Origin: Bacteroidaceae bacterium
GTDB taxonomy: Bacteria > Bacteroidota > Bacteroidia > Bacteroidales > Bacteroidaceae
Reading direction: 5' to 3'
DNA length: 55,649 nt
NCBI GenBank assembly: GCA_017645655.1
Contig: JAGCNZ010000042.1
Location: 1 to 55,649, forward strand
The notes beneath the pieces were generated by a model that saw nothing but the letters and a program-made list of their open reading frames with translations, did no database searches and was not told the DNA's origin. Position numbers and translations under genes: made by a program. Below, one piece after another: positions 41,999 through 49,690 of the stretch (its first letter is position 1; each line of letters starts with the position of its first letter).

Positions 41999-43048
41999 AT
42001 GAAGATAGGCAACATCGACCTTGGCAACCGCCCTGTTTTGTTGGCGCCGATGGAGGACGTGACCGACATCGGCTTTCGTTTGCTTTGCCGACAATTAGGG
42101 GCAGCGATGGTCTATTCGGAGTTTGTGTCGAGCGACGCACTGATTCGTCTTGTCAACAAGAGCCTGCTGAAACTGCAGATTTGCCCAGAGGAGCGACCTG
42201 TCGCCATACAGATCTACGGCAAAGACGTCGAGGCAATGCGCGAGGCGGCACGTATCGTGGTGGACCAGGCTCATCCCGACGTGCTCGACATCAACTTCGG
42301 TTGTCCGGTCAAGAAGGTCGCCGGGAAAGGTGCTGGAGCTGGCATGCTGCAGAATGTTCGCGGCATTTTGGACATCACGAGGGCTGTCGTAGAGGCTGTT
42401 CCGGGCACCCCCGTCACCGTCAAGACGCGCCTTGCTTGGGACGAGAAGCACCTCCTTCTGCCCGACGGAACGCCCTTCATCGTCGATCTTGCCGAGCGAC
42501 TTCAGGATTGCGGAATTGCCGCGTTGACCATTCACGGCAGAACAAGAGCCCAGATGTACACGGGAGAAGCGGACTGGACGAACATCGGCCTGGTCAAAGC
42601 CAATCCCCGCATGAGCATTCCCATCATTGGAAATGGCGACATCACCTCAGCCGAAGAGGCTCAGCAGGCGTTCGAGCGTTATGGAGTCGACGCGGTAATG
42701 ATAGGCAGGGCTACTTTCGGAAGACCTTGGATATTCCATGAGATTGCCCATCCTGACCAGCCGCTCTCGCTCGATGAAAAGGTCGATATTCTCAAGCAGC
42801 AGGTCCTCATCAGCATAGAGCGCGCCTCGCAAGACCCCATCAAGGCCAAGTTCGGCAAAGACCCAGAGCTTTGCGGCATCCGCCACGTCCGCCGCCATCT
42901 GGCCGCGACACCCCTCTTCAAGGGCATCCCCAACTATCGCGACACCCGCATCGCCATGCTCCGCGCCGAAAAGAAAGAGGAAGTCTTTGCCCTCATCGAA
43001 CGAACAAGAGAGATGCTGAAAGCGTCGCTGAAGGTCACGGAACTGTGA
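41999..43048 (+). CDS. dus: tRNA-dihydrouridine synthase (DusB-like)
   Basis: The product is 349 residues. An FMN-binding TIM barrel is seen in VLLAPMEDVTDIGFR, the catalytic Cys102 in INFGCPVKKVAGKGAGAGML, and ALTIHGRTRAQMYTGEADW, with the NGDITSAEEAQQ motif near the C-terminus. The enzyme reduces specific uridines in the tRNA D-loop with NADPH. The KKVAGKGAG segment fits DusB. It ends the M28-sufE-dus cluster. Confidence 0.94.
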   Translation: MKIGNIDLGNRPVLLAPMEDVTDIGFRLLCRQLGAAMVYSEFVSSDALIRLVNKSLLKLQICPEERPVAIQIYGKDVEAMREAARIVVDQAHPDVLDINFGCPVKKVAGKGAGAGMLQNVRGILDITRAVVEAVPGTPVTVKTRLAWDEKHLLLPDGTPFIVDLAERLQDCGIAALTIHGRTRAQMYTGEADWTNIGLVKANPRMSIPIIGNGDITSAEEAQQAFERYGVDAVMIGRATFGRPWIFHEIAHPDQPLSLDEKVDILKQQVLISIERASQDPIKAKFGKDPELCGIRHVRRHLAATPLFKGIPNYRDTRIAMLRAEKKEEVFALIERTREMLKASLKVTEL

Positions 43049-43085
43049 TTTTTTCTGATTAGGTTAGCCTCGTTGGAAAACACGA

Positions 43086-43178
43086 CACGTTAACTTTGAA
43101 AACGACCCACGTGACAATTGCAATTATTACACGTTATATTTTAAATATTACACGTTATAATTCGAATTTACCCACGTT
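43086..43178 (-). repeat. CACGTG phased array 6
   Basis: Units start at 43086 (CACGTT), 43108 (CACGTG), 43130, 43151 and 43173 (all CACGTT), spacings 22, 22, 21, 22. Four of five units carry the same G-to-T change, unlike the other arrays. It lies between the convergent dus and symporter genes. Confidence 0.8.
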
Positions 43179-43191
43179 AGGTTTTTTTTCA

Positions 43192-44631
43192 TCACTTGCG
43201 GCGACTGGTGACGAGCAAGCCGAGGAAGGTCAGAGCGGCGTTGAGCAGCAGGAGTTCATAGCTGAAACAGTAGTTCCACAGAAGTGGGGCGAGGTAGTCC
43301 AACGCTGCGCAGGCGATTGGAGATACGATGGCGACGAAGGGCACGGCGCTGTCGCAGGCCCTCCTGCCGGTGAGGAGTCCGAAGCAGAAGAGCCCTAAAA
43401 GCGGGCCGTAGGTATAGCCTGCCAGGCGGTAGATGGTGTCGATGATGGTGCCGCTGCCTGCGATGTGGAAGACGGCGATGCAGAGGGCGAAGGCCAGTGC
43501 GACTGCCACGTGGACGCGATGCCGGGTGCGAAGGGCTCTCTCCTGCCCCACTCCATCTTGCTCTATCCTGAGGATATCCACGCAAATACTTGTGGTAAGA
43601 GACGTCATGGCGCTGTCGGCACTGGAGAGCGCGGCTGCCGTGATGCCGATGGTAAACGGGAAGACGACGAAGGTGCCCAACGCTCCGCTGCCTACAAGCA
43701 TGGGCAGCAAGCGGTCGCCTGCCTCGGGAAGAGCCATTCCTTGCTGAGCTGCAAAGGTGTAGAGAAGCACGCCAAGCGCGAGGAAGAGCAGGTTGACGGG
43801 CAGGATGCAGAGGCCGTAGAGGCACATGTTCTTCTGTGCTGCTCGCAGAGAAACGCAGGTCAGGTTCTTCTGCATCATGTCCTGGTCGAGGCCGTTCATA
43901 ACGATGGTAATGAACATACCGTTGATGAACTGCCGCAGGAAGAACTGTGTACTCGAGGCATCCCAGCAGAACATCTTTCCCATCGGACTTTGTGAAATCG
44001 TCTCCACTATGCCGGCAGGAGAATCCAACCGTGTCGAGACAGCCCACACGATGCAGCCCGTGGCCAGAAGCAGGCAGAAGGTTTGCAAGGCATCGGTGCG
44101 GACAATGTTCTCTATGCCTCCCCGTCGGGTATAGAGGTAAATGGCGAGCAGGACGACGCCAACCGTGAAAGCAAACGGAAGACCCAGCGGACGAACGGCC
44201 ATCTCATGCAGTACGGTACACGTCAGGAACAGCCTCGCAGCCGCTCCTGTCAGCTTGCTCAGCAAGAAGAAGCACGCGCCGGTAAGGTGGCTCCTACGTC
44301 CGAATCGCTCGGCAAGGTAGCCGTAGATGCTGGTGAGCCTCAGCCTGTAGTACAACGGAAGCAGGAGAAAGGCGATGACAACATAGCCCGCGAAGAAGCC
44401 CAGGCACATCTGGATGTACGTCATGCCGTTCTGATGCACCCAGCCAGGCACGCTGACAAGGCTCACGCCGCTGATGCTGGCACCTATCATTCCGAAGGCA
44501 ACGAGCAGCCACGGCGACCGTCTGCCGGCACGGAAGAACGCGTTGTTATCGCCATTCGACCTCGTACGGGCAAAGATGACAAGCAGCATTATGTATAGCC
44601 CCAAAGCAGAAAAGACGAGATAATTGGCCAT
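43192..44631 (-). CDS. Sodium:solute symporter (SSS family)
   Basis: The product is 479 residues from the ATG at 44631; a GTG 12 bases upstream is possible. About 13 membrane segments are visible. SSS-family features include GMIGASISGVSLVSVPGW, YGYLAERFGRRS and LSSADSAMTSLTTSICVDIL (the last containing the SSxDSxxT sodium-site signature). It imports an unknown solute with sodium. It is divergent from the GH78 rhamnosidase gene, sharing the 80-base promoter region, so uptake of a sugar released by that enzyme is a reasonable but unproven idea. Confidence 0.92.
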   Translation of the reverse strand: MANYLVFSALGLYIMLLVIFARTRSNGDNNAFFRAGRRSPWLLVAFGMIGASISGVSLVSVPGWVHQNGMTYIQMCLGFFAGYVVIAFLLLPLYYRLRLTSIYGYLAERFGRRSHLTGACFFLLSKLTGAAARLFLTCTVLHEMAVRPLGLPFAFTVGVVLLAIYLYTRRGGIENIVRTDALQTFCLLLATGCIVWAVSTRLDSPAGIVETISQSPMGKMFCWDASSTQFFLRQFINGMFITIVMNGLDQDMMQKNLTCVSLRAAQKNMCLYGLCILPVNLLFLALGVLLYTFAAQQGMALPEAGDRLLPMLVGSGALGTFVVFPFTIGITAAALSSADSAMTSLTTSICVDILRIEQDGVGQERALRTRHRVHVAVALAFALCIAVFHIAGSGTIIDTIYRLAGYTYGPLLGLFCFGLLTGRRACDSAVPFVAIVSPIACAALDYLAPLLWNYCFSYELLLLNAALTFLGLLVTSRRK

Positions 44632-44662
44632 GCTGACTTTCACTTTATTTCAAATTCGTGTG

Positions 44663-44670
44663 TAAAGGTA
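44663..44670 (-). promoter_or_regulatory. -7 box TACCTTTA for the symporter
   Basis: On the minus strand this is TACCTTTA, one base off TAnnTTTG, with a leader of about 25 bases to 44631. Confidence 0.45.
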
Positions 44671-44682
44671 CGAAAAAAATCT

Positions 44683-44690
44683 TATCTTTG
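44683..44690 (+). promoter_or_regulatory. -7 box TATCTTTG for the GH78 gene
   Basis: TATCTTTG lies 22 bases before the ATG at 44713. The short leader contains a four-codon frame (ATG GCA AAA AGA TAA) whose stop overlaps the sequence TAATG just before the start. Confidence 0.65.
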
Positions 44691-44712
44691 CAGCAGAAAT
44701 GGCAAAAAGATA

Positions 44713-47451
44713 ATGATGAGAAGAAGAAACATCCTGGCTGCAACGCTCCTGCTGGCAGCCTCTTATGTCCAAGCAGCACTGTCAGCATACGACCTTCGCT
44801 GCGAACTGCTCCACCAGCCTTGGGGCATCAACACGACCGCCCCCGCCCTGAGCTGGAAACTGAGGCAGGACCACAATGGAGTACGGCAATCGGCCTATCA
44901 GATACTTGCTGCCTCGCGTCCCGATTTGCTTACAGAAGACAAGGCAGACCTCTGGAACAGCGGCCGCACAAAGAGTGAGCAGTCGGTCTGGGTAACGTAT
45001 GCCGGCAAGCCGCTCGAGAGCCGCAGCGTGGTCTATTGGCAAGTGAAGGTTTGGGACGAGAACGGCAAGAGCGGCGACTGGGCACGAGGCGCGAAGTTCT
45101 CTGTCGGCATCCTCGACAAGACGCTGTGGCGAGGCAAATACATCGGCATGGCACGAAGTGACCGCAAAGTGCAGCCGCTCCTGTACAAATCGTTCGACGT
45201 CACGGACACCAAGGCACCCGCCTTCCTGCACATCAGCACGCTGGGCTACCACGAGATATACCTCAACGGCGAACGCGTGGGCGACGACGTGCTGACACCC
45301 TCCGTCGTGGAGTTCAGCAAACGGCATCAAGCCATGACCTACTGCCTGGACGGGAAACTTCGACAGGGACGCAACGACCTCGTCATCTGGCTGGGCGGCG
45401 GCTTCTACGACAACCCTGATGTCGTAGGTGTTGCCAAAGGCGGGCCATACGTATTGGCACAGATAGACCAACGGCAGGAGAAAGGCGACTGGCAAACACT
45501 CGCCCAGACCGACGACACATGGCAGGCAAGGGGTAGCGGCTACTACGACGACGGCATCGCAGGAGCGTGGACGTTCGGCGGCGAAGTCATTAAGGCGGCA
45601 GAACTCTTGCCCGACTTCACCTCATCAACACTCGACGCTGTCTCCTGGCAAGGCGTCACCGCGATGGACCTTCCTGCCCAAGAAATCACTCCAATGATGT
45701 GCGAGCCAAACAAAATCATGATGGAGGTGCAGGCGCAGAAGGTGAGCCGCTTCGACGGGAACAAATGGATGGTGGACATGGGCCGCAGCATCGTGGGCTG
45801 GACGCGCATCCGCCTCGGCAAGCTTCGCAAGGGACAGCGTATCACCATCAGCTACTGCGATTGGCTGGCACTCAGCGGCGACTTCGACGAAGGCGTCTTC
45901 ACGGACCACTACATTGCGAGCGGCGAGGGCGAGGAAACCTTCCAGAACAAGTTTAACTACCATGCCTACCGCTACATCAAGATAGAGGGGCTCGAGCGGC
46001 AACCGACGCTCTCGGACATTGCAGGCATGCTCATCCATACGGGCTACGAGAAGGGCGCGTCGTTCGTCTGCAGCGACAAGGACCTCTGCGCCATCCACGA
46101 CATGGTGCACTACACCTTCCGCTGCCTGACGCTCGGCGGCTACATGGTGGACTGTCCGCACATCGAGCGGCAAGGTTACGGCGGCGACGGCAATGCCTCC
46201 ATCTTGGCGGCGCAGCTGCAATACGACATGTATCCGCTCTATCGCAACTGGCTGCAGGGCTATACGGATGCACAAGGAGATGACGGCGAGGTGCCGCACG
46301 TGGGGCCTGCCTTCTGGCAATGCGGCGGCGGACCATTCTGGTGTGCCTTCATCGCCAATGCGCCCTGGCAGACCTACCAGCAGTACGGCGACCTCAGGCT
46401 GCTCGAGTGGTACTACCCCAACATGCAGCGCTACCTGGCTTACGCCGAGCAGTACATGCCCGACGGACTGCTCACTGTAGAACATCGCTGGCCAAGCACG
46501 CGACGCAAGGACTGGTTCCTCGGCGACTGGGCATTGCCCAACGAGGAGCACCAGACGCACACCGAGAGCATCGACCTCGTGAACTCGTGTTCGATGAGTT
46601 GGGTCTATGGCATCATGGCAAACGCAGCCGAACTGCTTGGCAAGGCCGACGACGCACAGCTCTACAGGCAGAAGCAGGCGGACATCAATCGACGCATCCA
46701 CGCTACATATTATAATAAGAAGAATGCCACGTATGCCCACGGCCTGCAGCTCGACCAAAGTTTCCCGCTCTTCGTCGGTGCCGTGCCCGATGACTTGCGG
46801 CAGAAGGTGAACAATGCTTTGAAACGTGAGACGTACGAACGCTTCGACGGACATCTCTTCACGGGGCTGGTGGGCATTCCCATCGTGACGCAGTGGTGCA
46901 CGCGCGCCGGAAACGTCCAGCTCATGGCCGACATGCTGCGGCAGCACAGCTTCCCCGGCTATCTCTACATGATAGACAATGGCGCGACAACGACTTGGGA
47001 GCACTGGAACGCGCGCAGGAGCCGCATCCACAACTGCTACAACGGCATCGGCTCGTGGTTCTATCAGGCACTCGCCGGCATACAGGGCGACCCGTCCCGT
47101 CCTGCATATCGCCATTTCACCATACAGCCGCAGCTGCCCGACAGCCTGACGTTCGTGCGCGCTCTTAAGCCGACGCCCTACGGCGACATCAGTGTCGATT
47201 GGAAACGCTCGGCCAGCACCTTCGACCTGCGACTGAGCATCCCCGTCGGCACCACAGCCACCGTGCTTTGCCCCGAGGCATTGAAGGCTGTGTCAGTCGA
47301 GATGGCAGCCGACAGGCTCAACCGTACCGGCCCTGTCTTCAACGAGAAAGAGCATAACCGCAAGCCCGACCCAAAGCCCGAGCGCTACAAACCAACGGAG
47401 CCCATCGAATTGGGAAGCGGCACATACCGCCTCATCTACAGCCTGAAATAG
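44713..47451 (+). CDS. Secreted alpha-L-rhamnosidase, GH78
   Basis: The product is 912 residues. A short signal peptide (ATLLLAASYVQA) is followed by the GH78 N-terminal fibronectin-like domain (YDLRCELLHQPWGI), a carbohydrate-binding beta domain (YHEIYLNGERVGDDVLTP, FTSSTLDAVSW), and the (alpha/alpha)6 catalytic barrel. The general acid is probably the Glu in VDCPHIERQGYGGDGN (about residues 479-495); the other catalytic Glu lies in TTWEHWNA (about 760). The family removes terminal rhamnose from plant pectins and glycosides. It stands alone opposite a symporter gene. Confidence 0.95.
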   Translation: MMRRRNILAATLLLAASYVQAALSAYDLRCELLHQPWGINTTAPALSWKLRQDHNGVRQSAYQILAASRPDLLTEDKADLWNSGRTKSEQSVWVTYAGKPLESRSVVYWQVKVWDENGKSGDWARGAKFSVGILDKTLWRGKYIGMARSDRKVQPLLYKSFDVTDTKAPAFLHISTLGYHEIYLNGERVGDDVLTPSVVEFSKRHQAMTYCLDGKLRQGRNDLVIWLGGGFYDNPDVVGVAKGGPYVLAQIDQRQEKGDWQTLAQTDDTWQARGSGYYDDGIAGAWTFGGEVIKAAELLPDFTSSTLDAVSWQGVTAMDLPAQEITPMMCEPNKIMMEVQAQKVSRFDGNKWMVDMGRSIVGWTRIRLGKLRKGQRITISYCDWLALSGDFDEGVFTDHYIASGEGEETFQNKFNYHAYRYIKIEGLERQPTLSDIAGMLIHTGYEKGASFVCSDKDLCAIHDMVHYTFRCLTLGGYMVDCPHIERQGYGGDGNASILAAQLQYDMYPLYRNWLQGYTDAQGDDGEVPHVGPAFWQCGGGPFWCAFIANAPWQTYQQYGDLRLLEWYYPNMQRYLAYAEQYMPDGLLTVEHRWPSTRRKDWFLGDWALPNEEHQTHTESIDLVNSCSMSWVYGIMANAAELLGKADDAQLYRQKQADINRRIHATYYNKKNATYAHGLQLDQSFPLFVGAVPDDLRQKVNNALKRETYERFDGHLFTGLVGIPIVTQWCTRAGNVQLMADMLRQHSFPGYLYMIDNGATTTWEHWNARRSRIHNCYNGIGSWFYQALAGIQGDPSRPAYRHFTIQPQLPDSLTFVRALKPTPYGDISVDWKRSASTFDLRLSIPVGTTATVLCPEALKAVSVEMAADRLNRTGPVFNEKEHNRKPDPKPERYKPTEPIELGSGTYRLIYSLK

Positions 47452-47503
47452 CAGCGAAACACACCGGGTTGGGAAACATCCCCAGCGATGATTTCAAACA
47501 CGG

Positions 47504-47594
47504 CACGCTTAGTTGACAAATATCACGTGGAATATTTCAAATATTACGTGTTAAGTTTACGATTTAGGCACGTTAAGTTGAGGGACTAAGCGTG
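47504..47594 (+). repeat. CACGTG phased array 7 (decayed)
   Basis: Units are CACGCT (47504), CACGTG (47524), TACGTG (47545), CACGTT (47569) and AGCGTG (47589), spacings 20, 21, 24, 20. The diagnostic linker GAATATTTCAAATAT is intact. The flank AACATCCCC (47475-47483) matches the terminal motif of arrays 1, 4 and 5. It lies between convergent genes. Confidence 0.75.
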
Positions 47595-47608
47595 CCGCGT
47601 TTTATGAC

Positions 47609-48052
47609 TTAACCTATGGTGACGGTACGCGTCTCATCCTCAAGGACTTGGATGTCCACCCTGACTGTATCCTCGGGAAGCAGTTCCTCCACCAGTTCGG
47701 GCCATTCGATGAAGCAGGGACGACCACTGTAGAAATAGTCCTCGCAGCCGATGTCGTAGGCTTCCTTGAGGTTCTTGATGCGATAGAAGTCGAAGTGATA
47801 GACGGGCTGCCCCTGAGCATCGGCATATTCGTTGACGATGGCGAACGTAGGCGAAGCGACAGTGTCCTTCACGCCCAGTGCCTCGCAGATAGCTTTGATG
47901 AACGTCGTCTTGCCTGCCCCCATCTTGCCATAGAAGGCGAAAACGCAATTTTCGCCCATTTCATCGACAAATTTCTGTGCCGCCTCGGCAAGAGTGATGC
48001 CCTCCAAACCTCCCTGAGGGGCTTCTATGCTTTGAATTTTGAATTTATACAT
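47609..48052 (-). CDS. tsaE: tRNA t6A modification ATPase TsaE
   Basis: The product is 147 residues. Walker A is GKMGAGKT (residues 42-49), followed by ASPTFAIVNEYADAQGQPVYHFDFYR and FIEWPELVEELLPEDTV, all characteristic of TsaE, the ATPase of the t6A37 complex. The N-terminal residues MYKFKIQSIEAPQGGLEG are unusual: they are encoded by a simple AAATTCAAAATTCAAA run plus a C-rich element (copy h). It is the last gene of the leftward aroA-porW-porX-tsaE cluster. Confidence 0.93.
   Translation of the reverse strand: MYKFKIQSIEAPQGGLEGITLAEAAQKFVDEMGENCVFAFYGKMGAGKTTFIKAICEALGVKDTVASPTFAIVNEYADAQGQPVYHFDFYRIKNLKEAYDIGCEDYFYSGRPCFIEWPELVEELLPEDTVRVDIQVLEDETRTVTIG
48001..48027. repeat. C-rich element, copy h, at the tsaE N-terminus
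   Basis: On the minus strand, AAGCCCCTCAGGGAGGTTTG followed by GAGGG is translated as EAPQGGLEG. Confidence 0.45.
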
Positions 48053-48066
48053 TTTGAATTTTATTA

Positions 48067-48086
48067 TCCCCGTAAGGGGGTAAGGC
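48067..48086. repeat. C-rich/G-rich hairpin, copy i, between porX and tsaE
   Basis: TCCCCGTAAGGGGGTAAGGC lies in the 37-base spacer between porX and tsaE and could form a short hairpin. Confidence 0.5.
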
Positions 48087-48089
48087 CTT

Positions 48090-49640
48090 TCATCGCTTCT
48101 TCCCCCTCAAGGTAACAAGCGGAATGAGCATCTCCTCCATGCTGATGCCGCCGTGCTGGAACGTGTCCTTGTAGTACTGGACGTAGTAGTTGTAGTTGTT
48201 CGGGTAGGCGAAGAAATCGTCCTGCATGGCGAAGATGTACGTCGTGCTGATGTTGGGACTTGGCAAGCCAGCACGCATCGGCTCCTTTATCTCGAATACT
48301 TCCTTTTGATTGTAGGAGAGATGCTTTCCGAGCTTGTATCTGAGGTTTGTATTCGTATTGCGGTCGCCGATTACCTTAATGGGGTTATAGCATCGTATGC
48401 TGCCATGATCGGTCGTAAGCACTACGGTACAATCCTGCGAGGCGAGGCTGCGAAAGAGGTCGCTCACGGCAGAATGGCGCAGCCAGCTCTGGGTGATGCT
48501 GCGGTAGGCTGCCTCGTTGCTCGCCAACTCCCTGACCATCATGCTCTCGGTACGAGCGTGGCTGAGCATGTCGATGAAGTTAATGACCACGACATTCAGG
48601 TCGTTCTTCTTGAGCTGACCTATCTGGGAAACGAACTTCTCTGCGGCCCCCGAATGGTTTATCTTGTGGTAGGAGAACGTGTTTTTGCGTCTGTAACGTT
48701 CAAACTGCGTCCTGACGAGCGGTTCCTCATTGAGGTTCTTACCCTCCTCGCTGTCCTCGTCGACCCACAAGTCTGGGAACATCTTGGCGATATTGTTGGG
48801 CATGAGGCCGCTGAAGATGGCGTTGCGGGCATACTGCGTTGCGGTCGGCAGGATGCTCAGGTAGAGGTTCTCGTCGACCGTAAAGGCGTCGCCAATCTCG
48901 TTGAGCAGGACGCGCCACTGATCGTAACGGAAGTTGTCAATGACGACGAGGAAGACCTTCTCGCCCTTATCCAGCAATGGGAAGACGGCATGCTTGAAGA
49001 TGTCGGGGCTCATCACTGGGCGCTCCTCTGGTTTTTCCATCCATCGCATGTAGTTCTTACGAATGAACTTAGCGAACTCAGCATTCGCCTCGCGCCGCTG
49101 CATCGAGAGCATTTCCTGCATGCCACTCTCTGCCTCGCTCAACTGAAGCTCCCAATACGTCAGTTTCTTATAGACTTCCTTCCATTCGTCGATGCTCGCA
49201 GCATCGTTTATCTGCATGCCCAGTCGCGCGAAGTCCTGCTGATAGTTGCTCTGTGCATGCTCCGTGACGATTTCCTTCTGCTGAATGTTCTTCTTGAGCG
49301 TCAGCAGGATTTGGGTTGGATTGACAGGTTTGATGAGGTAGTCGGCAATCTTCGCACCGATTGCTTGCTCCATGATGTGCTCCTCCTCGCTCTTCGTGAC
49401 CATCACCACAGGCGTAGCTGGCAGCAGTTCCTTCACGCGAGTCAATGTCTCGAGACCGCTTAGGCCAGGCATGTTCTCGTCGAGCAGGATGAGGTCGAAC
49501 GCCTCTACGGCACAGCGGTCGAGGGCGTCGTAGCCGTTCGTCACGGTCTCCACCTCATAACCTTTCTTTTCGAGAAAGAGGATGTGAGCCTTCAGGAGTT
49601 CAATCTCATCGTCCACCCAAAGCAGTTTATATGTCGTCAT
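48090..49640 (-). CDS. porX: PorX: response regulator with PglZ domain (T9SS control)
   Basis: The product is 516 residues. An N-terminal CheY-like receiver (residues 1-120) has acidic Asp10/Asp11, phospho-acceptor Asp54 in LILLDENMPG, Thr82 and a Lys in YLIKPVNP. No HTH output domain follows; instead a helical linker leads to a PglZ (alkaline-phosphatase-like) domain from about residue 210 (VFLVVIDNFRYDQWRVL, VVINFIDMLSHARTE, VVLTTDHGSIRC). This architecture is PorX, which with PorY regulates the type IX secretion system. It is encoded immediately after porW. Confidence 0.93.
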   Translation of the reverse strand: MTTYKLLWVDDEIELLKAHILFLEKKGYEVETVTNGYDALDRCAVEAFDLILLDENMPGLSGLETLTRVKELLPATPVVMVTKSEEEHIMEQAIGAKIADYLIKPVNPTQILLTLKKNIQQKEIVTEHAQSNYQQDFARLGMQINDAASIDEWKEVYKKLTYWELQLSEAESGMQEMLSMQRREANAEFAKFIRKNYMRWMEKPEERPVMSPDIFKHAVFPLLDKGEKVFLVVIDNFRYDQWRVLLNEIGDAFTVDENLYLSILPTATQYARNAIFSGLMPNNIAKMFPDLWVDEDSEEGKNLNEEPLVRTQFERYRRKNTFSYHKINHSGAAEKFVSQIGQLKKNDLNVVVINFIDMLSHARTESMMVRELASNEAAYRSITQSWLRHSAVSDLFRSLASQDCTVVLTTDHGSIRCYNPIKVIGDRNTNTNLRYKLGKHLSYNQKEVFEIKEPMRAGLPSPNISTTYIFAMQDDFFAYPNNYNYYVQYYKDTFQHGGISMEEMLIPLVTLRGKKR

Positions 49641-49690
49641 AGGTCAGTTATTAGTCAGCGTAATGGGAATCGTCGGGCAAATCAGGAGGC

